Positions 1 through 8,407 of a stretch of DNA of 64,000 nt are shown here, in pieces (within the stretch, counting starts at the first letter, position 1; every line of letters begins with the position of its first letter). The notes beneath the pieces are model-generated. The model searched no databases, was not told where the DNA came from, and saw only the letters and a program-made list of their open reading frames with translations. Source of the stretch: Desulfitibacter sp. BRH_c19 (GTDB lineage: Bacteria; Bacillota; DSM-16504; Desulfitibacterales; Desulfitibacteraceae); NCBI GenBank assembly GCA_001515945.1, contig LOER01000025.1, positions 1 to 64,000 of the forward strand, read 5' to 3'. Made by a program: the position numbers and the translations under genes.

Positions 1-1
1 T

Positions 2-142
2 TCCTTTGGACATCCTGGGAAGAATGTCCTGGAGTATTTTGAAGATGTGGGTATTCCTGTTTACAGAAATGATCTACACGGAGCCATCACCATTTACTCT
101 ACTGGGAAGAAAATAAATAAAGTGGAGACAGTTATTAAATAG
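2..142 (+). CDS. comEC: ComEC/Rec2 family protein, C-terminal end (partial)
   Basis: Forty-six codons of an open frame enter from the left edge and stop at a TAG. The residues include SFGHPGKNVLEYFEDVGIPV followed by YRNDLHGAIT. This matches the end of the metallo-beta-lactamase domain of ComEC, where an S-x-G-H-P motif precedes 'VYRTD-x-G-x-I'. ComEC is the inner-membrane channel for DNA uptake in competence. Placement also fits, because comEC commonly sits just before holA, which here lies about 6.5 kb downstream beyond an accessory block. A free-standing MBL-fold hydrolase cannot be excluded because only the tail is visible. Confidence 0.75.
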   Translation, partial: SFGHPGKNVLEYFEDVGIPVYRNDLHGAITIYSTGKKINKVETVIK

Positions 143-328
143 GATGGCAATAAGACCTGGAAATGAAATATGTATACTCAATACCTTGATTTTATCAATT
201 CTATAAGCATGCCTATATTTTGGCGCACTAGCCTCTAGAAACAATAGGTAAAAATTATATTTAGTTAACCTTCGGTGGATAATATATATTAATAGATTAG
301 ATTTCTCCCATTTAGAAAGGGGATTAGG

Positions 329-625
329 ATGAATCTAGAATTTATTAAGAATAAAGCAGTACCAATTTTAAAACGGCATGGAATTAAAAAAGCTTCTGTA
401 TTTGGCTCCTTTGCTAGAGGAGAAGAAAAACATAATAGTGATATTTATATTTTAATAGAATACTTGCCGGAAACTAAAAAGTCTTTATTTAAGCGAATTG
501 AATTGAAATATGATTTACAAGATGTCCTTAATGCTGATGTGGATTTAGTCACAGAAAATGCATTATCACCTTATATAAAGGATAAGGTGTTAAAAAAAAG
601 AGGGACATTCTGTGAGCAAAGATGA
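329..625 (+). CDS. MNT-type nucleotidyltransferase (antitoxin of a HEPN/MNT pair)
   Basis: A 98-residue minimal nucleotidyltransferase. Residues 24-45 carry the pol-beta signature GSFARGE followed by SDIYILIE. In this family (MntA antitoxins) the protein neutralises a HEPN RNase, in characterised cases by adenylylating it. The canonical second acidic residue of the D-x-D metal site is a tyrosine here (SDIY instead of SDID), so catalysis may be lost. The start ATG follows a good Shine-Dalgarno (GAAAGGGG). The 3' end overlaps the GTG start of the broken HEPN gene at 612, the usual arrangement for these pairs. The family call is firm; activity is doubtful. Confidence 0.85.
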   Translation: MNLEFIKNKAVPILKRHGIKKASVFGSFARGEEKHNSDIYILIEYLPETKKSLFKRIELKYDLQDVLNADVDLVTENALSPYIKDKVLKKRGTFCEQR

Positions 626-955
626 TACTGTTTATCTAAAACACATAATAGAGAGTATCTTGCAAATTAAAAAATATATCAGGGTATATCCAAGGAAGAA
701 TTTAAAGATGATATCAAAAGCCAAGATGCTGTTATAAGAAGATTTGAAATCATAGGAGAAGCTACCAAAAATATTTCTTCCGATGTAAAAAACAATTATC
801 CTGATATTCCCTGGAAGCTTATGGCTGGGATGAGAGATGTTTTAATTCACGAGTATTTTGGGGTAGATCTGGATGAATTGTGGGACACTGCAGTTACTGA
901 TTTGCCATCTAAGGTAGAGTATTGGCTCCCAAAATTTTTTCAATTTCCTCCTTAG
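612..955 (+). pseudogene. HEPN toxin (HepT/DUF86-like), frameshifted
   Basis: A GTG start at 612 overlaps the antitoxin gene. The first frame reads about 23 residues to IKKYI and then leaves the family pattern. From about 683 a second frame continues as GISKEEFKDDIKSQDAVIRR and runs to a TAG at 953-955. Joining the frames needs one inserted base near 681. The downstream part has the HEPN RNase motif R-x4-H (RDVLIH), followed by EYFGVDLDELW, typical of HepT. HEPN toxins cut or otherwise disable RNA, so a frameshift in the toxin would make the module inert. Programmed frameshifting or a sequencing error are alternatives. Confidence 0.8.
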
Positions 956-1350
956 AATACCCCCGGTGTTTTAAACTCCTGAGTAATTTTAGGAAACTTT
1001 GAAGCATTATTCAAATCAATGGGCATGATCCCCCTGCCGTCAAAATCAGATCCCAGCCCCACATGATCAATACCTGCAAGATTCACCACGTAATCTATAT
1101 GGTCTACTATAGTTCCAGCTTTTACATTATTCACCTCATCAGCTAGAAAAAGGCCATGAAATAGAATATGGACCACACCTCCTGTGGCAGCTACTGCAAG
1201 AACTTGTTCATCTGTTAGATTGCGGGGGTGGTATAATATAGGGCGTTTATGAGCGCTAATGTGTGGTCGAGAGTAAGCCCCGGAAAATACCTCTCTGGGG
1301 CCCAGATAGCAAAATATTTGACGTCTATATTTTTCCTCCAGATAAACTAG
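952..1350 (-). pseudogene. Membrane dipeptidase (peptidase M19) fragment
   Basis: The minus strand reads HPRNLTDEQVLAVAATGGVV, later IVDHIDYVVNLAGIDHVGLG, then SDFDGRG. These are diagnostic for the C-terminal half of M19 (renal dipeptidase-type) zinc peptidases, which hydrolyse dipeptides. The metal-binding N-terminal half is absent. Upstream in the same frame the sequence (FCYLGPREVFSGAY...) no longer resembles the family, and after the SDFDG motif the frame soon stops at 952. No start codon with a ribosome site is evident. It is read as a decayed remnant; its stop overlaps the end of the HEPN gene on the other strand. Confidence 0.75.
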
Positions 1351-1400
1351 ACGAGTCCCCTTAAAAAAGCATACTATATATGGATACTACCAAAGGATGC

Positions 1401-2450
1401 TTATCTAATGAGTTTCTTAAATTTTTTGATGGTATTAAAAGACTTTTGGCCTATGTTCCATAATCTATAAGCCGGCGATTTAAAGACCAGGTCATATTCT
1501 CCAACAAACTCTACTGCTGATCCACCAAGATGACTTTTGAATATCTTTAGACCACCAAGAGGATGATGCTCATCAGCTTCCGGAGCTATTCCTCCCATGT
1601 CATAAAACTTATAGCCGTTATGGATGGCCCAAGTAATTACCTCCCAGTTCAGCAGATAAGAGGCCCCTAAACCCCTGCTTGAAGCAGAATTTCCTGTGCA
1701 GATTCCCCATACTCCTTGGCCAAAACCCACAACTAGAATTGCAGAAACGGGCTGACCTTCATGGAAGGCTAAAACCATTTTTGGGGAGAGAGGAGCTAAC
1801 TTAGTCCAAAGGTCATGATAATAACTTGAGCTTCTAAGCAGAAAATTACTGCGGTTAGAGGTTTCTTTTAACAGCCTGTAAAGTATAGGTATATCCTTGG
1901 CGGTGCCCTCTTTTATCTCAACTTTGTTTTTCAAAGCTTTATTTATCCATTTTCTTCCACTTTGTTTTAAGAGCTTCCATTGGTGATCTGGGGTATCGGA
2001 TAAGGTTATACGCCAGACCCACTTAGGTTGTATGCCCCCAAATGGATTATTGACAGGTACCAAGCTGAAGCCAGCATTAGTCAGCAGCTCAGCGTATTTT
2101 GTACCAATAAGTTCTGGGTCAATTCGCCAAAAGACAGCTTTTTCTTTGTGGGACAGGTCGGTCACTCCCCTGCAGCAGTGTGAAATAATTTCAGCCTGAT
2201 TATCGTAATCAAGTACAGGACCCCGGGGAGAATACAGCATGGTCATGCCGGCGTTTTTACGCTTGAGGAGGGTAACAGCACAGAAAATTTGTCCATTTTT
2301 CTCAACTATTAAACGTATGGGATGCCAGCCGGAACTCTTCTTAAGTTCACCCCATTCATAGGTTTGAAAAATATTCCCGGCGCTGCACGACTTCAAAAAG
2401 TCATTAAATTGTTTTTTTTTCCAAAGAGATATCTGCTGAACGTTGTACAA
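1401..2450 (-). CDS. FemAB/FemX-family aminoacyltransferase (peptidoglycan bridge type)
   Basis: A 349-residue protein with an N-terminal QTYEWGELKKSSGWHP segment and a C-terminal YKFYDMGGIAPEADEHHP segment followed by GGLKIFKSHLGG. This is the pattern of FemAB proteins, built of two GNAT folds, which add amino acids from aminoacyl-tRNA to lipid II or related acceptors in the cytoplasm. The start is TTG at 2450, eight bases after GAGGAGG. It lies 13 bp downstream of the spermidine-synthase-like gene on the same strand, so the two are probably co-transcribed. A frameshifted murE paralog upstream on the same strand suggests a peptidoglycan or peptidoglycan-like task. The substrate cannot be read from sequence. 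Confidence 0.85.
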   Translation of the reverse strand: MYNVQQISLWKKKQFNDFLKSCSAGNIFQTYEWGELKKSSGWHPIRLIVEKNGQIFCAVTLLKRKNAGMTMLYSPRGPVLDYDNQAEIISHCCRGVTDLSHKEKAVFWRIDPELIGTKYAELLTNAGFSLVPVNNPFGGIQPKWVWRITLSDTPDHQWKLLKQSGRKWINKALKNKVEIKEGTAKDIPILYRLLKETSNRSNFLLRSSSYYHDLWTKLAPLSPKMVLAFHEGQPVSAILVVGFGQGVWGICTGNSASSRGLGASYLLNWEVITWAIHNGYKFYDMGGIAPEADEHHPLGGLKIFKSHLGGSAVEFVGEYDLVFKSPAYRLWNIGQKSFNTIKKFKKLIR

Positions 2451-2463
2451 TTTTTGTTCCTCC

Positions 2464-3435
2464 TCACATGACTACCTTCGAGTAAAGGTTTAATTCACCG
2501 TTTACAGGAGAGTTTTGGTCACTTAAAATTGGAACGTCTGTTACATCTATCGGTTCTTGGTAGAGCTTTTGGGCTTTTTCTACATAGCCTGGTATAGATA
2601 CTTTGGTCTGACTAAGTATCTGCGCACGTTTAAATATGTCTTCAGGAGTCATATCCATGTCTTTTTGCAAGGCAAAGATGAAAATGTTTTGCATTACTTC
2701 TGGAGTGCTTTTTTTTGCAGCAAAAAGATATAGCCTGGGAAATACAAATGCTAAAGTTTGATACAGCGACCTAAAAAGATAGCTGTTAGATCCAGTTAAT
2801 GCTCCATAGATATTAATTCCTAGCAGACCGTTTGGGTTTAAGCATCCATTTACCTCCTGATAGAATTCAATAGTAAAAAGATGGTAGGGTACAGTAGTTG
2901 CAAAAAAAGCATCTAATAATATTAAATCAAAAGTTTCTTTAGTCCTTTGAATGTATTTACGGCCATCACCTACTAATATTCTATGGCGAGAACTTTGTTT
3001 TAAGTGGAAATACTGATGAGCAACCTTTACCACTTCAGAATCGACTTCAATTGAAATAAACCGCATTTCTGGATAATCATTCAAGAAACGTTTGGGAACT
3101 ATACCTCCACCAAGACCAACCATTAGGACTGTAATTATCTGGGGATTAAATATCAAAGCTAGTTGGAAATAATCTGCATAAGTCGCATTTGTATTTAATG
3201 GGTCGTTGATCACCATATAGCTTTGATAGGTGACTTCTGGTCTTTGCCTGTACATAGGCTGATTGGGGTCTTTGAACACCAGATAGCGTATACCGTTTTT
3301 ATCAATAACTTCTATTAAATTATATGGTGTTATAGCTCTATAAATTACTTTTCCTCGCTCTAAATAACCTTTTAATATATATATGGGCTGTTTGAGGAAG
3401 CTCGGGATGTGCTTCCATATCCTCTTAACAAGCAT
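2464..3435 (-). CDS. Spermidine synthase-like (polyamine aminopropyltransferase fold) protein
   Basis: A protein of about 323 residues with the Rossmann glycine loop VLMVGLGGGIVPKRFL, an acidic strand end (SIEVDSEVV), a GDGRKYI motif and LILLDAF, in the order seen in spermidine synthases and related SAM/dcSAM enzymes. Whether it makes a polyamine or is a methyltransferase is open, since many such homologues lack polyamine activity. The long first-domain region fits the PABS-domain architecture. The chosen ATG at 3435 has GGGGGG eight bases upstream; an upstream start at 3477 would add 14 residues without a clear ribosome site. It is followed closely by the FemAB gene. Confidence 0.75.
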   Translation of the reverse strand: MLVKRIWKHIPSFLKQPIYILKGYLERGKVIYRAITPYNLIEVIDKNGIRYLVFKDPNQPMYRQRPEVTYQSYMVINDPLNTNATYADYFQLALIFNPQIITVLMVGLGGGIVPKRFLNDYPEMRFISIEVDSEVVKVAHQYFHLKQSSRHRILVGDGRKYIQRTKETFDLILLDAFFATTVPYHLFTIEFYQEVNGCLNPNGLLGINIYGALTGSNSYLFRSLYQTLAFVFPRLYLFAAKKSTPEVMQNIFIFALQKDMDMTPEDIFKRAQILSQTKVSIPGYVEKAQKLYQEPIDVTDVPILSDQNSPVNGELNLYSKVVM

Positions 3436-3509
3436 TAATCGCATCCCCCCGACTGCATATAGCTGTAATAAAGACAAAGTTAACTATTAACATTATATAC
3501 ATATGTGAA

Positions 3510-5008
3510 TTAAAGTGTGTGTAACAACTTTTTAACTACTTCACAATCGTTAAAGGGAATAACCTTATCGTGTAGTATTTGGGAAGTTTCATGACCCTTA
3601 CCCGCTATAATGACAACATCGCCTGGATCTGCAAGTTTTAAGGCAGTTTGAATGGCTCCATGACGATCCAGTATTATTTGATACTGGGATATGTCCATAC
3701 CACCCCCGAGCACGCCTTCTTCAACTTCCTTTGCTATTTCCAAAGGGTCCTCACGGTATACGTTATCAGTAGAGATTATGCAGTAATCTGAATGTATGGC
3801 TGCAATTTCACCCATCAGCTTGCGTTTTCCCTGATCTTTACCTCCTTCGCATCCAAAGACCAGTATTTTCTTAGCCCCAGAATTAGGATATGGAATGGTA
3901 GATAAAATTTGAAGTAATCCATCAGGATTGTGAGCAAAATCAACCATAATCACGAATTGTTGTCCACACTTGATAAATTCACATCTACCTGGTATTCCTT
4001 TAAAGCTGCTTAAAGCTTCTTGAATGACTTTTATGTCAATGTTAAAACAATGTCCTACAGCTATGGCTGCTATTGCATTATATATGTTATGCAGTCCGGG
4101 TAAAGGCAGAAGAAGGTGTAGTTCCGATTGTTAAGCTTTATTTTAATGAGACTTTCGTTAAGTCTAAGTTCGTAACCTACTACTCGCACATCGGCATTAG
4201 CATTAATTCCATAAGTAAGAATATTAGGAGCTTGAGCAATCTGCGAAATGTATCTGCCATGAGGGTCATCCAGATTGACTACTGCGTAACAGTCTTTATA
4301 AGGATCTTTACGCCATCGACGCTGGTTAGCGAACAGTTTTGACTTACATTGAAGATAATTCTCCATTGTTCCATGAAAATCAAAGTGGTCTCTGGTAAGA
4401 TTAGTAAAGACTGTAACATCAAAATCACAACCTGTTACTCTATGGAGTTCTAAAGCATGTGAAGAGACCTCCATGACCGTTGCCTGTACTTTCTTTTCGA
4501 CCAATTGCTGAAACATTTTTCCTAATTCTATGGTATCAGGGGTAGTAAGTCCTGCAGGCCAAACTTTCTCACCTATCTTGTAATTAACTGTTCCAATTAG
4601 CCCAGTCAGATACCCAGCCATTTGTAAGATTGCTTCAGTCAAAAATGCCACAGTTGTTTTTCCATTAGTACCTGTAATACCAACAAGTTTAAACTTAGAT
4701 GTCGGATAATTATAAAAATGCTGGATACCTATAGCTTGAGCTAATCGAGAGTTTTCTACAATTAGCTGAACAATGGGGATATTGAGTCTTTTCTCTGATA
4801 CCACAGCTACTGCTCCCCGTTTCACAGCGTCATTAACATATAAATGTCCATCTCGCTTGTAACCGGATATGCAAAAAAATAAACAATCTCGTTTTACATT
4901 TTTAGAGTTGTTTGCAATGTTTAGGATTTCCAAGTCCTGTCTGCCATCAATTGGTAAAGGTTTAATGACCTTTACCAACTCACTTAAAAGCATTCTTTCC
5001 ACCACCAT
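3510..5008 (-). pseudogene. MurE-like Mur ligase paralog, frameshifted
   Basis: Two adjacent minus-strand frames together make one Mur ligase. The upstream part (5008 down to about 4110) has GITGTNGKTT, EVSSHALELHR and NLTRDHFDFHGTMENY. The downstream part (about 4117 down to 3510) has LPLPGLHNIYNAIAAIAVG, DFAHNPDG and AGKGHETSQ. The frames join if one base is added or lost in the TTCTTCTG stretch at about 4107-4116. MurE adds the third stem-peptide residue to UDP-MurNAc-dipeptide. The DNPR motif that reads meso-diaminopimelate is altered to DNVYREDP, suggesting another substrate. Essential murE normally lies in the division cluster, so this is probably an expendable second copy. Confidence 0.85.
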
Positions 5009-5183
5009 ATAATCTGTTATATAAGCGTCTGGCGACCGTTTACATTATGTTATGAAATAGTTTTCCATAAAGTTCCTTTATTACTTAACTTGTAATTTGA
5101 TAATGATTTCAGGTTTTGTAGTTTCTTGTTATTTTTGTATATTAATGGGGGGTTTAGAGGATTTGCTTGTTAATTGATATGGC

Positions 5184-5399
5184 ATGCCCTTGCCGTGGAG
5201 GCCGTTATGCTGCGGATTTGGCATTCCCCAGAGTACTAGGGATGCATTTGATTTCTTGAGTGAAAATAAGGTTATAGATGAACTGCTTGCAGAAAGACTG
5301 AAAGGTATGGTAGGATTTCGCAACATTGCTATTCATGATTACCGAAAGATAAATCTGGAAATCGTGCAAAAGGTCATTGAGTATCAAGAGTTTATCTAG
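5184..5399 (+). pseudogene. HepT-like HEPN toxin, C-terminal remnant
   Basis: From about 5205 the frame reads GIPQSTRDAFDFLSENKVID and then MVGFRNIAIHDYRKI. This is the second half of HepT (DUF86) proteins, including the RNase motif R-x4-H (RNIAIH). The N-terminal half normally present before 'GIPQSYREAF' is missing or unrecognisable, the first 20 or so codons look random, and no ribosome site or nucleotidyltransferase partner lies upstream. It is a separate remnant from the HEPN gene at 612-955. Confidence 0.7.
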
Positions 5400-5421
5400 C
5401 CAAGGTGGTTATTCAATAGTT

Positions 5422-5450
5422 GAGCCTGTCTATTATCAATAGGCAGGCTC
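5422..5450 (-). terminator. Hairpin downstream of the mreB paralog
   Basis: GAGCCTGTCTATT pairs with AATAGGCAGGCTC across a three-base loop, giving a 13-bp stem with one G-T pair. It sits just beyond the stop of the minus-strand mreB-like gene. No U-tract follows on either strand, so termination is likely but not certain. Confidence 0.5.
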
Positions 5451-5456
5451 TGGATT

Positions 5457-6482
5457 TCAAGGAAAGTTTTGATGCCCCATAAGAGATATTCGTGTAAGAG
5501 CTTTTGTATTTTTGGTTATCTGGCCTGTCCCGAGGACTACACAATCCTCCGGATCAGGTGGAACTGTTACAGATAGCTCAACCTTGGAAGCTATATATTG
5601 ATCAAGACTTTTTAAATTCGCACTACCCCCTGTCAAGACAATTCCTTTTTCAATTATATCGGATGCCAGCTGGGGAGGAGTGCTTTCAAAGACTTGACGA
5701 ATCGCTAATATTAAATCCTTTAAGGTATCTTGTATTACTTTATTGATTTCTACTATAGATATTTCTTTTGCAATAGGTAAGCCTGTTTTCATATTAATAC
5801 CACGTATATACGCTATATCATCTGGCGCGTTAAAGGCATCAGCATATTTAATTTTAAAGTTTTCTGCTGTTATTAAGCCTATTTCAATCCGATAGATTTT
5901 CTTTAAATGGTTATAAATTGCCATGTCAAGGGCATCCCCTGCCACCTTAAGGGATACGGCTGTTACTATCCCACCAAGAGAAATGACAGCAATTTCACTA
6001 GTCCCAGCACCAATGTTGACAATCATATGCCCTGAAGGTTCTTCTACGGATAACCCAGCGCCAATGGCCGCTGCTAGAGGTTCTTCAATCAGTAAGGTTT
6101 TTTTCGCACCTGACTGCTGAGCAGCTTCAATTACAGCCCTTTTTTCAATGTCTGTGATGCCATAGGGTATACTAATAATTACCCAAGGACTTCTAATGGA
6201 AAATTTGTTTAATACAGACCTCAGAAAATGTTTTATCATGGTACGTGTTATATCAAAGTCAGCTATTACACCATTACGAAGAGGCCGAATTACCCTGATA
6301 TTTCCGGGGGTTTTCCCAACCATTGCTTTAGCTTCAGTACCTATTGCTACTAAAGAACCATTATTAGTATCAATTGAAACTACTGATGGCTCACGTAGAA
6401 CTATTCCCTTATTATGTACGTATATAAGAGTATTGGCTGATCCCAAGTCTATTCCAACAGTGTTAACTCCACCAGTAACCAT
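5457..6482 (-). CDS. MreB/Mbl-family bacterial actin paralog
   Basis: A 341-residue protein with the actin-fold phosphate-1 loop (VGIDLGSANTLIYV), IEEPLAAAIGAGL, the second phosphate loop, and GIVLTGGSANLKSLDQYI. MreB proteins form membrane-bound filaments that direct cell-wall synthesis. The second phosphate loop reads VNIGAGTSE instead of the usual VDIGGGTTE, replacing the conserved aspartate with asparagine, so ATP hydrolysis may differ. No mreC or mreD lies beside it, unlike the main mreBCD operon, which suggests an Mbl/MreBH-like secondary copy. GAGGTG precedes the ATG by eight bases. It is divergent from holA and next to other wall-related genes. Confidence 0.9.
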   Translation of the reverse strand: MVTGGVNTVGIDLGSANTLIYVHNKGIVLREPSVVSIDTNNGSLVAIGTEAKAMVGKTPGNIRVIRPLRNGVIADFDITRTMIKHFLRSVLNKFSIRSPWVIISIPYGITDIEKRAVIEAAQQSGAKKTLLIEEPLAAAIGAGLSVEEPSGHMIVNIGAGTSEIAVISLGGIVTAVSLKVAGDALDMAIYNHLKKIYRIEIGLITAENFKIKYADAFNAPDDIAYIRGINMKTGLPIAKEISIVEINKVIQDTLKDLILAIRQVFESTPPQLASDIIEKGIVLTGGSANLKSLDQYIASKVELSVTVPPDPEDCVVLGTGQITKNTKALTRISLMGHQNFP

Positions 6483-6622
6483 ATAAAATTCACCTCACAG
6501 CTATTATTTCTTAATAGAACCTTTTAGATACTGGTAAGCTAGACCAAAAACCACTATAATAAAAAGATAAGCAATTTTTTCTTATAGCAATTTAAAATAT
6601 AAATTGAAAGGCGGCATAACAT

Positions 6623-7630
6623 GTGGCAGATCTTAATAGTGCCGTGAAAGAAGTAAAAAAAGGAAATGTTTTTCCTATCTATCTCTTGACAGGAGACAAT
6701 GACTTCTTAAAGGACATTCTTATTGGAAACTTTAAAGAAGCTTTGCTACAGGGGGAGAATGGCGAATTTAATTTTCAAAAATATGACCACGTTGACACAT
6801 TAAAGGCTATTATTGATGTTGCAAATTCTCTGCCTTTTTTTTCTAAATGGAGACTAATTGTGGTTAAGGATGAAAGTGTATTTAAGCCTGGTTCTTTTTC
6901 AGACAATGATTACAAATATGTTACTGAATATCTAACTAATCCAAACCCCACAACATGCTTAATATTTTTAGCAAGGAGTGATGTTGATAAAAGAGGCAAG
7001 CTATATAAAAAACTCTCTGAGAAAGGGAAAGTTTTAAATTGTGAAACTCCTAAAGGTGTCAGCATCATAAACTGGATAAATAGAGAGTTTTCAACTTACG
7101 AAAAGAACCCTGATAATGCTTTAGTAAATATATTAGCATCAGTTGCAAAGGGAGACTTATACTTTCTCACAAATGAGATAAAGAAAATTTGTTCTTATGT
7201 GGGCAATAAGCAGGCGATATATTATGAAGAAGTTCGAGAAGTCCTTGCAAAAACAATAGATACAGGTATATTTCAAATGATAGATCATCTTGCAGAAAAG
7301 GATCTTAATAAGGCACTTAAAGAATTAAACGATCTACTCGAACTTGGGGAAGCGCCAATTCTAATAAACAATATGCTTGCAAGGCATTATAGGCTTTTGT
7401 TACATTATTTGGTATATAAGAAAAAGGGTTATTCGGAAAAGCAATTAAGTCAAAAACTAGGTGTTCGCTTCTTTGTGGTTTCTAAGCTAAGCAGTCAATC
7501 AAAACACTATAATCAAAGAAAACTGATTGACACTTTGAATATTCTATATGAAAATGACTTAAAAATTAAGACTACATCTTCTGATAATAGAAGAATGCTA
7601 GAACTGACTTTAATTGAACTAGCTAATTAA
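6623..7630 (+). CDS. holA: DNA polymerase III delta subunit
   Basis: A 335-residue clamp-loader protein. The N-terminus (VFPIYLLTGDNDFLKDILIG) and the domain containing SWIN-like NWINREF match HolA, which opens the beta sliding clamp and loads it on DNA with delta-prime and DnaX. The start is GTG at 6623, eight bases after AAAGGCGG. It follows the usual comEC-holA order, although about 6.5 kb of accessory genes now intervene. A strong hairpin with a short T run closes the transcription unit downstream. Confidence 0.92.
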   Translation: MADLNSAVKEVKKGNVFPIYLLTGDNDFLKDILIGNFKEALLQGENGEFNFQKYDHVDTLKAIIDVANSLPFFSKWRLIVVKDESVFKPGSFSDNDYKYVTEYLTNPNPTTCLIFLARSDVDKRGKLYKKLSEKGKVLNCETPKGVSIINWINREFSTYEKNPDNALVNILASVAKGDLYFLTNEIKKICSYVGNKQAIYYEEVREVLAKTIDTGIFQMIDHLAEKDLNKALKELNDLLELGEAPILINNMLARHYRLLLHYLVYKKKGYSEKQLSQKLGVRFFVVSKLSSQSKHYNQRKLIDTLNILYENDLKIKTTSSDNRRMLELTLIELAN

Positions 7631-7666
7631 TAAAATAAAAAACTTGGCTGGCATTTCTGATATGCA

Positions 7667-7710
7667 ACAAGAGACCTACTGTAATAATAAATTAGTAGGT
7701 CTCTTGTTTT
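7667..7710 (+). terminator. holA terminator
   Basis: ACAAGAGACCTACT (7667-7680) pairs perfectly with AGTAGGTCTCTTGT (7694-7707) and is followed by TTTT. The 14-bp stem would also form in the opposite transcript of the 35-codon gene, but without a U-tract there. Confidence 0.85.
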
Positions 7711-7718
7711 ATCTGAAT

Positions 7719-7826
7719 TTACTTTTGTTGAGGTTGCATTTCCTTGGCTACTTCATAATTATCTTGATTGGGATATTGCTTTTCACGTTTTTTTGCCTTT
7801 TTGTTTTCAACTTTTTTAGCTGCCAA
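7719..7826 (-). CDS. Small basic hydrophilic protein, 35 residues (unknown)
   Basis: The minus-strand frame starts at TTG (7826), 11 bases after a strong AAAGGAGGT ribosome site, and stops with TAA at 7719. The peptide begins MAAKKVENKKAKKREKQYPN and ends EVAKEMQPQQK. It is about one third lysine and arginine, with no hydrophobic segment. Small lysine-rich proteins encoded near ribosomal or spore genes in Clostridia include spore-associated peptides, but I cannot assign it to a named family. It lies just downstream of rpsT on the same strand, beyond the rpsT terminator, so a separate promoter would be needed. The ribosome site is the strongest evidence that it is real. Confidence 0.55.
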   Translation of the reverse strand: MAAKKVENKKAKKREKQYPNQDNYEVAKEMQPQQK

Positions 7827-7898
7827 GTGTAAATTAACCTCCTTTCATAAAACATATGATTATTTTATCCCAAATAGAAATTATTATACAAAAATAAT

Positions 7899-7919
7899 AA
7901 AGACCTCATTGAGGTCTTT
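7899..7919 (-). terminator. rpsT terminator
   Basis: On the minus strand AAAGACCTCA pairs with TGAGGTCTTT with almost no loop, followed by ATTATTTTT. It overlaps the stop codon of rpsT, a compact arrangement typical of ribosomal protein genes. Confidence 0.8.
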
Positions 7920-8185
7920 TAGCTCATCATATCCTTTAAATTTTTACTAAGTCTGGATTTCTTTCTTGCAGCAGTATTTTTATGCAAAAACCCTTTAGAA
8001 ACTGCCTTATCTAGTGTTTTTACTGTACTTTTGTATGCAGTTTGGGCTTGTTCATTTTCACCATTTGCTAAAGCATTCTCAAATCTTTTAACTGAAGTTT
8101 TGATTGCAGATTTAGCAGCAGTATTTCTTAAATTTTGACGAGAAGAAATACCAAGTCTCTTTTTCGCTGATTTAATATTAGGCAC
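7919..8185 (-). CDS. rpsT: 30S ribosomal protein S20
   Basis: An 88-residue basic protein starting MPNIKSAKKRLGISSRQNLR and containing KGFLHKNTAARKKSRL, the S20 signature. S20 binds 16S rRNA and helps assemble the small subunit. The GTG at 8185 is chosen because S20 begins 'PNIKSA' and AAGGAGG lies eight bases upstream. A GTG nine bases earlier overlaps that ribosome site. It is convergent with holA, as in many Firmicutes. Translation autoregulation is known for S20 elsewhere; nothing here shows it. Confidence 0.97.
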   Translation of the reverse strand: MPNIKSAKKRLGISSRQNLRNTAAKSAIKTSVKRFENALANGENEQAQTAYKSTVKTLDKAVSKGFLHKNTAARKKSRLSKNLKDMMS

Positions 8186-8407
8186 TATGTACACCTCCTT
8201 ATTAGCCGATCCATATTGCTTAAATAATTTATACTATAACACGGAATATTTTATCATGTATATAAACAAAATGCAAGAAAACAAAATAGTCTAAAAGAAT
8301 TGTGTAGAACAATTGTGCCAAAGAATAAAATGATTTAATATTTCAAGAGAAAGTGAGAATTTCAATGGAAATAAAAGAAAATCATATCTTTTTATGAAAA
8401 TAACCGT

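Noticed and set aside
4073-4342. Plus-strand 89-codon open frame
   Set aside because: It lies opposite the murE-like ligase, whose conserved motifs explain the sequence.
5422-5450. Transposon end or attachment site at the right edge of the accessory block
   Set aside because: The hairpin is adequately explained as the mreB-paralog terminator, and no matching copy was seen at the left edge.
7644-7832. Plus-strand 62-codon hydrophobic frame after holA
   Set aside because: It spans the holA terminator and runs opposite the 35-codon gene, which has a much better ribosome site.
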